Below are positions 8,531 through 17,275 of a stretch of DNA of 64,000 bases, piece by piece (position 1 is the first letter of the stretch; each line of letters begins with the position of its first letter). Below the pieces are notes generated by a model. The model saw nothing but the letters and a program-made list of their open reading frames with translations. It did not search any database and was not told the DNA's origin. Made by a program: the position numbers and the translations under genes. The DNA is from Armatimonadota bacterium (lineage in GTDB: Bacteria > Armatimonadota > UBA5829 > DSUL01). The stretch covers positions 744,001 through 808,000 of the forward strand of contig AP024674.1 of the NCBI GenBank assembly GCA_025998755.1, given 5' to 3'.

Positions 8531-9987
8531 CGGACATTCCGCTGATCTTCGAGATCTCGCAGCCGGGGCGGCGGGGCTGGTCTCCCCCCGCGCTTGATGT
8601 GGAGGATGCTCCACTGGAGGAGATGCTCCCTGCCGAACACGTGCGGGCGGACCCGGCTGAGCTTCCGGAAGTGACCGAGCTTGACGTGGTGCGCCACTTC
8701 ACTCGGATCTCAGCGCTTAATATGTGCATAGACACCACTTTCTATCCGCTGGGATCCTGCACGATGAAATACAATCCGCGCGTCACCGAAAAATGCGCGC
8801 GGCTTCCCGCCTTCGACCTGCATCCGTACGCGCCGTTGGAATGCTCTCAGGGGACTCTTGAGCTTTTGCACGGCCTTCAACAGATGCTGAGTGAACTGTG
8901 CGGAATGCACGCCTTCACACTGCATCCAGCGGCGGGTGCGCAGGGCGAGTTCGCCGGGATCCTGGTCGCGCGGGCTTGGCACGAGGCGCGTGGTGAGCGG
9001 CGGACTAAGGTGGTCATCCCGGATTCGGCCCACGGTACCAATCCGGCGTCGGCCCGGCTGGGTGGATATCAGGTGGTGACCGTGCGCTCCGATGAGCGGG
9101 GTCGCACCAACCCTTCAGCGCTGCGGGAGGTTATGGACGGCGATGTGGCGCTGTTCATGCTGACCAACCCGAACACTCTTGGTCTGTTCGAGGACGGCAT
9201 CCTGGAGATTGCGGAGATCGTCCACGAGGCCGGAGCGCTCTTGTATCTGGATGGCGCAAACTTGAATGCGCTGGCCGGCATCGTTCGCCCTGGAGATCTG
9301 GGCTTCGACATTGTGCACGTGAATACGCACAAGACGCTCTCCACACCGCACGGAGGTGGGGGACCGGGCGCGGGTCCGGTGGGTGTGGCCGAGCACCTGG
9401 CGGACTTCTTGCCGGGGTGGGTCGTCGAGAAAGATGCGGAAAACGGCTTCCGGCTGCGCCGGCCGGAGAGGTCTGTGGGACAACTTCGCTCTTTCTTCGG
9501 AAGCACCGGAGTGCTGATCCGGGCATACGCTTACCTCCGAGCCCTGGGCGCACGCGGACTCCGGGAGAACAGCCTCACGGCCATCCTCAATGCCAATTAT
9601 CTGCGGATCCGGTTGCGGGAGACGTTTGCTCCCCACGTGGACGAACCGTGCATGCACGAATGCGTCTTGTCCGCGAAAAATCAGAAGAAGCGAGGGGCGC
9701 GGGCATTGGATATCGCCAAGCGGCTTCTGGACTACGGATTCCACCCGCCCACAGTGTATTTCCCTCTGATTGTTGACGAGGCGTTGATGATCGAGCCCAC
9801 GGAGACCGAAAGCAAGACCACGCTGGATGCCTTCGTGGACGCGCTTATGGCGATCGATCGCGAGATAGATGAGTGTCCGGACGTGGTGCGGGGCGCGCCT
9901 CACTGCACGCCAGTGGGGCGGCTGGACGAGGTCTCCGCCGCGCGCCGCCCGGTTCTGACGATGCCTGCCGATCGCGCAGCGGAGTAA
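8527..9987 (+). CDS. gcvPB: Glycine dehydrogenase (decarboxylating) subunit 2
   Basis: This is the PLP-carrying half of the split P-protein, 486 residues. LIFEISQPGRRGW near the N-terminus is the classic subunit-2 opening. The segment FYPLGSCTMKYNP binds the cofactor phosphate region, and the Schiff-base Lys lies in NTHKTLSTPHGGGGPG. The GTG at 8527 overlaps the gcvPA stop. An upstream ATG at 8446 lies inside gcvPA and would add residues without homology. The lipoyl ligase gene follows after three bases. Confidence 0.96.
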   Translation: MTDIPLIFEISQPGRRGWSPPALDVEDAPLEEMLPAEHVRADPAELPEVTELDVVRHFTRISALNMCIDTTFYPLGSCTMKYNPRVTEKCARLPAFDLHPYAPLECSQGTLELLHGLQQMLSELCGMHAFTLHPAAGAQGEFAGILVARAWHEARGERRTKVVIPDSAHGTNPASARLGGYQVVTVRSDERGRTNPSALREVMDGDVALFMLTNPNTLGLFEDGILEIAEIVHEAGALLYLDGANLNALAGIVRPGDLGFDIVHVNTHKTLSTPHGGGGPGAGPVGVAEHLADFLPGWVVEKDAENGFRLRRPERSVGQLRSFFGSTGVLIRAYAYLRALGARGLRENSLTAILNANYLRIRLRETFAPHVDEPCMHECVLSAKNQKKRGARALDIAKRLLDYGFHPPTVYFPLIVDEALMIEPTETESKTTLDAFVDALMAIDREIDECPDVVRGAPHCTPVGRLDEVSAARRPVLTMPADRAAE

Positions 9988-9990
9988 CCT

Positions 9991-10737
9991 GTGGATATAA
10001 GGGTGGTCTCAACCTCACCCATGAGCGGTGAGATGAATATGGAGGTGGATGTTGTGCTGACGGAGCGGGCTGTGCGGGAGGGTCAGGTTCAGCTACGCTT
10101 CTTCCGATGGTCCCAACCCACAGTTACAGTGGGCAGGACTCTTCCGGTTGAACAGGGGACGGCGGCGGCGGTGTTGTTCGGCGGTGCGCGTCTGGTGCGG
10201 CGTCCCACGGGAGGCGGTGTGGTGTTCCACGCGGACGAGATGTCGCTTTCGCTTGCGTGGCCACGCTCTGCCAGCAGGTTGTTGGGAGGGCTTCGGGACT
10301 CGTACTGCCGCATCCACCGCGCGATCCGGGATGCCCTGATGGATTGCGGTATAAGCTGCCTGCAGGCGGAGTGCGGACAAAAACCGGCAGGAGTGATGTG
10401 CCAGTCTTCCATCGTAGCAGGCGATGTTATCTCTCCTGCGGGCACGAAACTGGCCGGGGGAGCCCAGTGGCTCGCGAAAGGGGCGGTGTTGTACCAGGGG
10501 CATCTCTGGCTTCGGGCCTTGTCGGCGCTGGAAGAGGCCCTGGCTCACCGCCTGGCGGATTGCTTCGGAGCGTCTCCGGTGCGGGACGGTTTGACTCAAG
10601 AGGAACTCTGTATCGCGGCGGAGCGTTGCCACAGGTGGTGTGACCTGGCCCGTGTGAACCCAGCCGGGGCGGGCCCCGATAGCCTGCGCCTGGGCGTTGG
10701 CGGATCTAGTGCATCATATGACCGAAGAGAACCATAA
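9991..10737 (+). CDS. Lipoate-protein ligase / octanoyltransferase (LplA/LipM-like)
   Basis: This enzyme attaches lipoate or octanoate to carrier lysines, most likely the H protein encoded upstream. The 248-residue protein has the family signature RRPTGGGVVFH, which binds the acyl-adenylate or acyl chain. TKLAGGAQ supplies the conserved catalytic Lys. A Cys in VMCQSSIV stands near the position of the acyl-accepting Cys of LipM, which favours an octanoyltransferase, but an ATP-dependent ligase is not excluded. The gene starts at GTG 9991, three bases after gcvPB, and its end overlaps the next gene. The C-terminal extension with several Cys and Arg residues is not typical. Confidence 0.85.
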   Translation: MDIRVVSTSPMSGEMNMEVDVVLTERAVREGQVQLRFFRWSQPTVTVGRTLPVEQGTAAAVLFGGARLVRRPTGGGVVFHADEMSLSLAWPRSASRLLGGLRDSYCRIHRAIRDALMDCGISCLQAECGQKPAGVMCQSSIVAGDVISPAGTKLAGGAQWLAKGAVLYQGHLWLRALSALEEALAHRLADCFGASPVRDGLTQEELCIAAERCHRWCDLARVNPAGAGPDSLRLGVGGSSASYDRREP

Positions 10738-12199
10738 CCGGGACAATCGATCCGCATCGGTCCAACAGGGTGGAGTGGCTCCTTCCGGCTGCGCACTCAC
10801 GGAGGCTGAACCGTGCATGCCGTCTGCGGCCGAAGAAGTCGCCTGCGCTCTTTCCCTCGGGGGAATCTGGCAGCCGGATGACCCGAACCATCTTGTTTCA
10901 CCGTTCCCCTTCAGGCTCTCACCGGAAGAAACCGCGCTCTTACGTGGTCTGGGTCCTGCGCTTTTATCTTTCTACCGCGCGCTGAACCGTCTTTGGTTTG
11001 GCAAGGGCTACGATTGGGCGAAGGCTTGGCTGGACCGGGGTAAACCGGACTGGTTGCTGGAGACGGCCCGGATGGGGCACTTCAAGCAGCATCTGCCCCT
11101 TCTCATCCGGCCAGATCTGATGCTGGGCCGCGGGCGGATGTGGATTACCGAACTGGACTCCGTGCCTGGCGGAGCTGGACACACGGCTGCGATGGCGAGG
11201 GCCTATGCTGAGGCAGGCTTCAAGGTCCTGGGCGGCGCTGACGGTATTCCCTCGTGTTTTGCGGGCGCCCTGCGCTCGTTCGCCGGTGTGCCGGACCCTG
11301 TAGTTGCGATCGTGGTCTCGGACGAATCCGACGATTACCGGCCCGAAATGCGCTGGATGGCGGCGGCGCTCAGAGAGGAGGGCTTGGATGCCGCCTGCGT
11401 GCATCCCGCGGAGCTGATGTTCGATGAAGAAGGACTGTGGCTGTCGCGGCAGAACTCCCGGCAACGCGTCGATCTTGTGTGGCGGTTTTTCGAGCTGTTC
11501 GATCTCCGCAACGTGCCGAAGTCCGAGCTGATTGTCTATGCCGCCCGGAAGCGGAAGGTCCGGATATCCCCTCCGCTCAAGCCGTTCCTGGAGGAGAAAC
11601 TGGCGCTTGCGCTTCTGCATCATCCATCGCTGGAAAAGTTCTGGGAGACGGAGATGGAGGGACACTTCACTTTGCTGAAGTCTGTTGTGCCTCCAACCTG
11701 GGTGATGGACCCGTCCCCCGTACCGCCCCACGCCGAGATCTGTGGCCTGCGCTTCCGGGGACATCCTGTCCGCGACTTTAGGGAGCTTGCGGAGGCTACG
11801 CAGAGTGAGCGCCGTCTGGTGCTGAAGCCGAGCGGGTTTTCGCCTCTGTCTTGGGGAGCGCGGGGGGTGGTTGTGGGACACGACGTGTCCCGGGAAGTAT
11901 GGAGCCAGGCGCTGGAGCAGGCGCTTGGTTCCTTCGATTCCACGGTTTACGTGCTGCAGGAGTTCCGGGAGGGGCGGCGCGTAGAAGTTCCCTATTATGA
12001 CGCCCGCCAGGGGCGTGTCGGGCTGCTCCGCGGGCGGACTAGGCTCTGTCCGTATTACTATGTCTCTGAAGGGCAGGTTGAGCTTGCAGGCGTCTTGGCC
12101 ACCGTCTGCTCTGATGAGAAGAAGCTGATTCACGGCATGAGGGACGCGGTGATGACGGTGTGCTCGGAAGGAGGAGACAGCAGTGTTCAGGATGGATGA
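10718..12199 (+). CDS. Circularly permuted ATP-grasp-like protein of unknown substrate
   Basis: The protein has about 493 residues and no named family could be assigned. TELDSVPGGAGHTAAM resembles the substrate-side loop of circularly permuted ATP-grasp proteins. It is followed by VDLVWRFFELFD and by SPPLKPFLEEKLALALL, where Lys sits at the usual ATP-binding start of the permuted core. Further on, RRLVLKPSGFSPLSWGARGV gives a second nucleotide-binding Lys and glycine loop, and VLQEFREGRRVEVPYY gives the lid strand. Such enzymes join carboxylates to amines. ATG 10718 overlaps the ligase gene; ATG 10817, with GGAGG at 10801, is an alternative. The stop overlaps the aminomutase-like gene by 17 bases, so the two are likely co-translated. 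Confidence 0.55.
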   Translation: MTEENHNRDNRSASVQQGGVAPSGCALTEAEPCMPSAAEEVACALSLGGIWQPDDPNHLVSPFPFRLSPEETALLRGLGPALLSFYRALNRLWFGKGYDWAKAWLDRGKPDWLLETARMGHFKQHLPLLIRPDLMLGRGRMWITELDSVPGGAGHTAAMARAYAEAGFKVLGGADGIPSCFAGALRSFAGVPDPVVAIVVSDESDDYRPEMRWMAAALREEGLDAACVHPAELMFDEEGLWLSRQNSRQRVDLVWRFFELFDLRNVPKSELIVYAARKRKVRISPPLKPFLEEKLALALLHHPSLEKFWETEMEGHFTLLKSVVPPTWVMDPSPVPPHAEICGLRFRGHPVRDFRELAEATQSERRLVLKPSGFSPLSWGARGVVVGHDVSREVWSQALEQALGSFDSTVYVLQEFREGRRVEVPYYDARQGRVGLLRGRTRLCPYYYVSEGQVELAGVLATVCSDEKKLIHGMRDAVMTVCSEGGDSSVQDG

Positions 12200-13139
12200 C
12201 GACGATTCCCGGCTGCTGGAACGAAGGTCCCGGTATATTGAGAACCTTGTTGCGAGCGAGCCCGCCATCGCGCGGCAGTTCGTCTGGGACGACCAGGAGT
12301 TGATCACCCTGGACCACGAAGCCGCCGACCCGCTCATGGAAGATGAGCACATGGCCGTCCGCGGGCTGGTCCACAAGTATGCGAACCGCGCGCTGCTTCT
12401 CTTGACCGCTCAGTGTGCCACGTACTGTCGCTTCTGCACGCGCAAACGCATCGTCTCGCATGTCGAGCGCGGCCGAATCCGCAAGCCGGATGTGGACGAG
12501 TGGAAGCGCTACCTGACAGAGCATCCGGAGATCCGCGACGCCATTCTCTCCGGCGGTGATCCTCTCTTCGTCTCCACTGAGCTTTTCTCGTATGTCATCG
12601 AGACCCTGTCGTCGATCGAAAGCCTGAAAGTCGTCCGGATCGGCACGCGCGTCCCTGTCACGGATCCGCTGCTTGTGACGGACGAGAAGATAGGGATCTT
12701 GAAGCGTCTGCCGCAGACGCTATATATCGGACTGAACTTTGAGCATCCCGCGGAGATCACGCCTGAAGTCCGGGAAGCCGTGGAGAAGCTGAAGACCACG
12801 GGCGGGCAGCTTTACAGCCAGTCCGTTTTCCTGAAAGGCGTGAACGATGATTACTACATCCTCTACGAGCTGTTCACCACGCTGTATGAAATGGGCGTGC
12901 GGCCGTATTACATCTACCGGTGCGATCCAGTGGAGGGAGTAAGCCACTTCCGGGCGGATTTCGAAAAGGAGCGCGAGATCATGACGCGGCTGCGCTCCAC
13001 GCTGAGCGGCCTGGCCTGCCCCACGTATGTGATAGACACGCCGTTCGGCAGCGGTAAGATCCCGGTGCCGCTGAAATACTGGGACTGCGACGCTGAGGAG
13101 TATCTGGACTTCGAAGGGGTCCGCCACAGGAGGATCTGA
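12183..13139 (+). CDS. Lysine 2,3-aminomutase-like radical SAM enzyme
   Basis: This is a PLP- and S-adenosylmethionine-dependent radical enzyme of 318 residues. The iron-sulfur motif is CATYCRFCTRKR, exactly the KamA form. LSGGDPL is the SAM-binding strand. The PLP Lys is in TPFGSGKIPV. The two Asp residues that hold the lysine side-chain amine in the clostridial enzyme appear to be kept, in RCDPVEGVSHFR and YVIDTPF. This argues for lysine rather than glutamate as substrate. It is about 100 residues shorter than KamA, and the zinc-binding C-terminal cysteines are not visible. GTG 12183 follows GGAGG. It could make beta-lysine for an osmolyte, for a modification such as that of EF-P, or for the ATP-grasp protein encoded just upstream. 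Confidence 0.85.
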   Translation: MFRMDDDDSRLLERRSRYIENLVASEPAIARQFVWDDQELITLDHEAADPLMEDEHMAVRGLVHKYANRALLLLTAQCATYCRFCTRKRIVSHVERGRIRKPDVDEWKRYLTEHPEIRDAILSGGDPLFVSTELFSYVIETLSSIESLKVVRIGTRVPVTDPLLVTDEKIGILKRLPQTLYIGLNFEHPAEITPEVREAVEKLKTTGGQLYSQSVFLKGVNDDYYILYELFTTLYEMGVRPYYIYRCDPVEGVSHFRADFEKEREIMTRLRSTLSGLACPTYVIDTPFGSGKIPVPLKYWDCDAEEYLDFEGVRHRRI

Positions 13140-13143
13140 GATC

Positions 13144-13386
13144 GTGAAGCTGTACGTCCTTCGCACCTGTCCCTACTGCATCCGCGTGCTCAGATGGCTG
13201 GAAGGGCGTGATCTGCCCGTGGAAATCGTGGAAGTGCCTTTCGCTCATTCTCAAAGGGCTGAGCTCCACGCCGTCAGCGGGCAGACTTATGTGCCCACTC
13301 TGGTGGACGGGGAAACGGTCATTGCAGACGACGATGAGGCTATCCTGGAGTACTTGAAGCAGAAGGAGCGACTGCGCGTGGCGTAG
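13144..13386 (+). CDS. Glutaredoxin-like thiol-disulfide protein
   Basis: This 80-residue protein has the glutaredoxin active site CPYC at residues 9-12 of a minimal thioredoxin fold (LYVLRTCPYC). It also has the cis-Pro motif YVPTLVDG and the C-terminal IADDDEAILEYL helix. It is expected to reduce disulfides or carry a thiol in the cytoplasm. GTG 13144 begins four bases after the aminomutase-like gene, so the two are co-transcribed. A redox role toward the neighbouring enzymes is inference. Confidence 0.88.
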   Translation: MKLYVLRTCPYCIRVLRWLEGRDLPVEIVEVPFAHSQRAELHAVSGQTYVPTLVDGETVIADDDEAILEYLKQKERLRVA

Positions 13387-13427
13387 AACGTCACTGAACG
13401 GCACGGACCGAAGAGGAGGAGCCAGAG

Positions 13428-14114
13428 ATGCCGAAACTGACATATTACGGGCACGACGCTTTCGTTATTGAGACGGAGCGACACAGGATCGCCATTGACC
13501 CGTTCATCACGGGAAATCCTTTCGCTTCCGTGAAACCGGAAGAGTTGAAGGTGGATTACGTGCTCATTACCCATGGGCACGGCGACCATCTGGGGGACGG
13601 GCTGGAGATTGCAAAGCGCTTCGGCGCCACGGTCATCAGTACATTTGAACTGGCTGGCTACTGTCAGCGGCAGGGCGCCAAGGCGCACCCGATGCATATC
13701 GGCGGCGCTCATGACTTCGACTTCGGACGGGTGAAGCTGACGATCGCCCACCACGGGAACACTGTGGAGACCCCTTCCGGCTTCCTCTCCCTGGGCCCGC
13801 CTTGCGGTCTGCTGGTGATGGCTGACGGGCGCACACTGTATCACGCCGGCGATACGGGGCTGTTTTTAGATATGAAGCTCATCGGCGAGATGCACCCAAT
13901 AGATCTCGCGCTGCTGCCCATCGGTGACAACTTCACCATGGGGATTGACGACGCTGTTAAAGCTGTGGAGCTGCTTCAGCCGAAGCTTGCAGTGCCGATG
14001 CACTACAACACTTTCGATCTCATCAAGGCAGACCCGTCCGAGTTCGTCAGCAAGGTGCAGGCGGCGGGCCGCAGCGCTGCCATCCTGAGAGTGGGTGAGA
14101 CGATGACCTATTGA
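13428..14114 (+). CDS. UPF0173-family metal-dependent hydrolase (metallo-beta-lactamase fold)
   Basis: The 228-residue protein starts with the UPF0173 signature LTYYGHDAFVIE. The metal-binding motif is THGHGDHLGD, with further ligands at AHHG, HAGDTGLF (the bridging Asp) and the C-terminal MHYNTF. Length and motif order match UPF0173 (YtkL-like) rather than RNase Z or a true beta-lactamase. The physiological substrate of this family is not settled. AGGAGG lies about eight bases before ATG 13428. It is the last gene before the terminator at 14143, closing the run that begins with gcvT. Confidence 0.9.
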   Translation: MPKLTYYGHDAFVIETERHRIAIDPFITGNPFASVKPEELKVDYVLITHGHGDHLGDGLEIAKRFGATVISTFELAGYCQRQGAKAHPMHIGGAHDFDFGRVKLTIAHHGNTVETPSGFLSLGPPCGLLVMADGRTLYHAGDTGLFLDMKLIGEMHPIDLALLPIGDNFTMGIDDAVKAVELLQPKLAVPMHYNTFDLIKADPSEFVSKVQAAGRSAAILRVGETMTY

Positions 14115-14142
14115 CGCCAGCGTGTTGCGCGCCCGGATTTGT

Positions 14143-14173
14143 GGCCGGCTCCAAGACGGAGCCGGCCTTTTTT
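14143..14173 (+). terminator. Strong intrinsic terminator after the gcv-to-UPF0173 run
   Basis: A perfect 10-base-pair GC-rich stem (GGCCGGCTCC at 14143-14152 with GGAGCCGGCC at 14158-14167) closes a five-base loop and is followed by six T residues. It separates the operon starting at gcvT from cydAB. Confidence 0.92.
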
Positions 14174-14298
14174 GTGCGTGCAATGAAGCGTGGAGGGATG
14201 CTGCTAGGCAACGTCGAAAATTTTCCCGGCATTGAGAGTTCCGCAGACCGGCGCCGCTCCGCCGGGAGCACTCGTGTTGAGAAAGGGGTAGACGCGCG

Positions 14299-15747
14299 TT
14301 GGATTTTGACCCTCTGCTTCTTTCGCGCATTCAGTTCGCGCTGACTGTCGCGTTCCACTATCTGTTCCCGCCCCTGACGATCGGTCTGGGCGTGATCATG
14401 GTGTTCACAGAGTGGCAGTACCTGCGCACGAAGGATATGCAGTACGAGGTGATGGCCAAGTTCTGGACACGGATCTTCGCCATCAACTTCGCGCTGGGTG
14501 TCGCCTCCGGCATCGTGATGGAGTTCCAGTTCGGCACGAACTGGGCCACGTATTCTCGGTTCGTGGGCGACGTGTTCGGGTCGGCTCTGGCGGCGGAAGG
14601 CATCTTCGCTTTCTTCCTTGAGTCCGGCTTCCTTGCGGTACTCGTGTTCGGGTGGGACCGGGTGTCTCCCCGGGTGCACTTCCTGTCCACGGTGCTGGTG
14701 TCTCTTGGCTCGATGTTTTCCGCCATCTGGATCGTGGTGGCCAACTCCTGGCAGCAGACCCCGGCAGGCTTTCGGCTGGTGGAGCATCAGGGAGCGTTGA
14801 GGGCCGAGATTACTGACTTTTGGGCGGTGGTATTCAACCCGTCCAGCATGATTCGTCTGTCCCATGTCTTGATCGGGGCCTTCATCCTCGGTGCGTTCGT
14901 GGTGATGAGCATCACGGCGTATTACATCCTCCGAGGGCGGCACATGGAGATGGCGAAGAAATCCTTTGCCATCGCCCTGGCTGTGGCTCTGGTGTCCTCC
15001 ATGGCCCAGCTTGTGACCGGTCACTACCACGCTGTGAAGGTGGCCAAGCATCAGCCGGCGAAGCTGGCGGCCTTCGAGGGGCACTTCGAGACGGGTGAGG
15101 GCGGAGCCCCGCTGCACATCATCGGACTTCCCGATCAGAAGGAGAAGACGGTCCGGTATTCTGTTGCCATACCGGGACTACTGAGTTGGCTGGTCCATAT
15201 GGACAGCAGCAAACCCGTGAAGGGTTTGGACCAGTTCCCGGAGGAGGACTGGCCGCCGGTGGCGCTCTCCTTTGTGTCCTATCACGTGATGGTGGGGCTG
15301 GGCTTGTATTTCATTCTGCTGACGGTTGTAGGTGCCGTGATGTATAAGCGTGGCACCCTGTTTCAGACCCGGTGGCTTCTGTGGGTGTTCGTGGTCTCTG
15401 TCATCGGACCGTACATCTCTAACCAGCTCGGATGGATGGCGGCGGAGGTGGGGCGGCAGCCGTGGATTGTCTACGGTCTCTTGCGGACCACCGAAGCCTA
15501 CTCTCAGAGTGTTCCGGGAGGTCAAGTGGCGACATCCATCGGAATGTTTGTGCTCATCTACCTGCTTCTTGCTGCGGTGTGGATCTACGTGATGAATGAC
15601 AAGATCCAGCACGGACCGGATGAGGCGGATGCCACGGGAATCGTCGCGAAGGAGGGGCTTGCCGGCATCCGGGAGGCGATCTTGAAGGGCGAGGAAGGGT
15701 CGCTTACCGCGACTGCGGAGGAAGAGGAGGAGGGCAGCCAGAGATGA
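14299..15747 (+). CDS. cydA: Cytochrome bd ubiquinol oxidase subunit I
   Basis: CydA is the haem-bearing subunit of the high-affinity terminal oxidase in the cytoplasmic membrane. It oxidises quinol and reduces oxygen to water. The 482-residue protein begins with [17 protein letters not shown], which carries the haem His. It continues with [20 protein letters not shown] and the [19 protein letters not shown] segment. The quinol loop is of the short type. TTG 14299 is chosen because homology starts directly and AAAGGGG lies about ten bases upstream. The last bases overlap cydB, a coupled pair. The upstream gap holds a hairpin at 14249-14266 and the palindrome GAAAATTTTC at 14216-14225, neither of which could be tied to a regulator. 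Confidence 0.95.
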   Translation: MDFDPLLLSRIQFALTVAFHYLFPPLTIGLGVIMVFTEWQYLRTKDMQYEVMAKFWTRIFAINFALGVASGIVMEFQFGTNWATYSRFVGDVFGSALAAEGIFAFFLESGFLAVLVFGWDRVSPRVHFLSTVLVSLGSMFSAIWIVVANSWQQTPAGFRLVEHQGALRAEITDFWAVVFNPSSMIRLSHVLIGAFILGAFVVMSITAYYILRGRHMEMAKKSFAIALAVALVSSMAQLVTGHYHAVKVAKHQPAKLAAFEGHFETGEGGAPLHIIGLPDQKEKTVRYSVAIPGLLSWLVHMDSSKPVKGLDQFPEEDWPPVALSFVSYHVMVGLGLYFILLTVVGAVMYKRGTLFQTRWLLWVFVVSVIGPYISNQLGWMAAEVGRQPWIVYGLLRTTEAYSQSVPGGQVATSIGMFVLIYLLLAAVWIYVMNDKIQHGPDEADATGIVAKEGLAGIREAILKGEEGSLTATAEEEEEGSQR

Positions 15748-16766
15748 TAGATCTGAACGTTTTCTGGTTCATTCTACTCGGGGTGCTGTTGACGGGATAC
15801 GCCATTCTGGACGGCTTTGACCTAGGGGTAGGGTCTCTCCACCTGTTCGCGAAGGGGGACTACGAGAGGCGGATCTTCCTGAACTCAATCGGTCCGGTGT
15901 GGGACGGTAACGAGGTATGGCTGGTGACCTTCGGAGGGGCGCTTTTCGCGGCCTTTCCAGCAGCTTACGCGGCGGCGTTCTCGGGCTTCTACCTGGCCTT
16001 TATGCTGCTCCTGTTCGCCCTAATCTTCCGGGCGGTGGCCATCGAGTTCCGCAGCAAGCGTGAATCCCGTGTGTGGAGATCCTTCTGGGACGGAGCCTTT
16101 TTCCTGGCCAGCGCCGTTGCAGCCGTGCTATTCGGGGTGGCCGTGGGGAACATGATGCAGGGCATCCCGATTGGCCCGGGAGGAGAGTATCAGGGCACGT
16201 TCTTCGATCTGCTGCGGCCGTACCCGCTTCTGGTGGGAGCCATGACGCTGGTCATGTTCTGCATGCACGGCTCCATTTACCTGTACCTGAAAACGGAGGG
16301 TGACCTGCAGGAGAAGGTCCGTCACTGGATCTGGGGGACCTTTGGCGTGTTCCTGGTGTTCTACATTCTGACCACCATCTTCACGCTGGTTGCCGTCCCC
16401 AGCGCCATCCGAAACTTCGAGAAGTATCCATGGGTGTGGGGGCTCGTGGTGCTGAATGTGCTTGCGGTGGCCAACATACCGCGGTCCATCTACAAAGGGA
16501 TGCCCGGCCAGGCCTTCATCTCGTCGGCGTGCACCATTGCAGCGCTGATATTTCTCTTCGGATTCGCCCTGTTCCCGAACCTTGTGACCTCTAGCATAGA
16601 TCCGGAGAAGTTCAGCCTGACGGTGTATAACGCGGCATCGTCGCAGAAGACACTGGCCATTATGCGCAATATCGCCTTTCTGGGGATGCCGTTCGTTCTG
16701 GCTTACACCACTGCCATCTACTGGGTGTTCCGCGGGAAGGTGCGTCTGACGCGGTTCTCTTACTGA
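15744..16766 (+). CDS. cydB: Cytochrome bd ubiquinol oxidase subunit II
   Basis: CydB partners CydA and is a haem-free membrane subunit of about eight helices. The 340-residue protein starts with DLNVFWFILLGVLLTGYAIL, followed by DGFDLGVG and the highly conserved GPVWDGNEVWLVTFGGALFA. The ATG overlaps the cydA stop (ATGA). A small CydX-type subunit was looked for after it and not found. Confidence 0.95.
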   Translation: MIDLNVFWFILLGVLLTGYAILDGFDLGVGSLHLFAKGDYERRIFLNSIGPVWDGNEVWLVTFGGALFAAFPAAYAAAFSGFYLAFMLLLFALIFRAVAIEFRSKRESRVWRSFWDGAFFLASAVAAVLFGVAVGNMMQGIPIGPGGEYQGTFFDLLRPYPLLVGAMTLVMFCMHGSIYLYLKTEGDLQEKVRHWIWGTFGVFLVFYILTTIFTLVAVPSAIRNFEKYPWVWGLVVLNVLAVANIPRSIYKGMPGQAFISSACTIAALIFLFGFALFPNLVTSSIDPEKFSLTVYNAASSQKTLAIMRNIAFLGMPFVLAYTTAIYWVFRGKVRLTRFSY

Positions 16767-16781
16767 GGGGACAAAAGCCTA

Positions 16782-16810
16782 GGGCCCCGCTTCACAAAGG
16801 AGCGGGGCCC
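16782..16810 (+). terminator. GC-rich hairpin after cydB (probable terminator without a T-run)
   Basis: A perfect 10-base-pair stem (GGGCCCCGCT with AGCGGGGCCC) with a nine-base loop starts 15 bases after the cydB stop. It lacks the T-run of a classic intrinsic terminator, so it may act with Rho or as an mRNA 3' stabiliser. Confidence 0.6.
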
Positions 16811-16825
16811 TGACTGGGAAGGAGG

Positions 16826-16858
16826 AGAGAGCGGTCGCCCAAACACTGTCCGCTCTCT
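16826..16858. repeat. Second inverted repeat downstream of cydAB
   Basis: AGAGAGCGG at 16826-16834 pairs with CCGCTCTCT at 16850-16858 around a 15-base loop. It lies directly behind the cydB hairpin. No T-run follows on either strand, so its role is open. From 16859 to 17080 no gene or other structure was seen. Confidence 0.5.
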
Positions 16859-17080
16859 CTAGCCGCGCTGTCGTGGGATCAAACTGCAATCGCTTTTGCG
16901 GGCGCCGGCAGCACCCCGGTGTTCCGTCTCCTGTTTCGCTAACCTCCTTTTCGCTCGCGTGCTTCAGCCCCGGAAAGGGACTCTACCAACCACGTTCGTC
17001 GCGGGGCTGGCCGGGGACGCTCGGCCCGCGTGTCCTGCGATGCTGCCTCGAAGGGGCTGGCGACAATCCAGTGTCCCGTC

Positions 17081-17275
17081 TTACTCCAATGTCTGGATGC
17101 GGGTAACCTTATCCAGGTTCAGCTCTTCGCCGTCGCCGACGAGGTAGGCGCCGTATAGCGGGATGAACGTCAGGTCATTCACACGTAAGATGGTGGTCTG
17201 CTCTCGTCCGAAGCGGTCCATCCACGTGACGCTGCAGTTCTTTCCGACGAACTCGCGTGCTTCAGAAATGTGCAT
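17081..17275 (-). CDS. Small beta-rich protein of unknown function (64 residues)
   Basis: The start is the ATG of MHISEAREFVG at 17275. A strong GGAGGTG ribosome-binding site lies about seven bases upstream on the minus strand, at roughly 17283-17290. A longer reading frame upstream has no such site. The product has alternating hydrophobic strands (CSVTWMDRFGREQTTIL, IPLYGAYLVG) and ends in LNLDKVTRIQTLE. That arrangement resembles a small barrel of the SH3 or Sm type, but no family was recognised. It stands alone in a gene-poor stretch: 17276-17740 holds no other supported gene, only its own upstream region and possible promoter sequence for the next plus-strand gene. Confidence 0.65.
   Translation of the reverse strand: MHISEAREFVGKNCSVTWMDRFGREQTTILRVNDLTFIPLYGAYLVGDGEELNLDKVTRIQTLE

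Noticed and set aside
13428-14114. RNase Z or beta-lactamase assignment for the metallo-hydrolase
   Set aside because: The N-terminal YYGHDAF signature and short length fit UPF0173; the RNase Z exosite and lactamase features are absent.
14216-14225. Palindrome GAAAATTTTC before cydA as a redox operator
   Set aside because: It does not match the known Rex, ArcA or FNR sites and a ten-base AT palindrome can arise by chance.
16826-16858. Second hairpin after cydB as an intrinsic terminator
   Set aside because: No T-run follows on either strand, so it is recorded only as a repeat.
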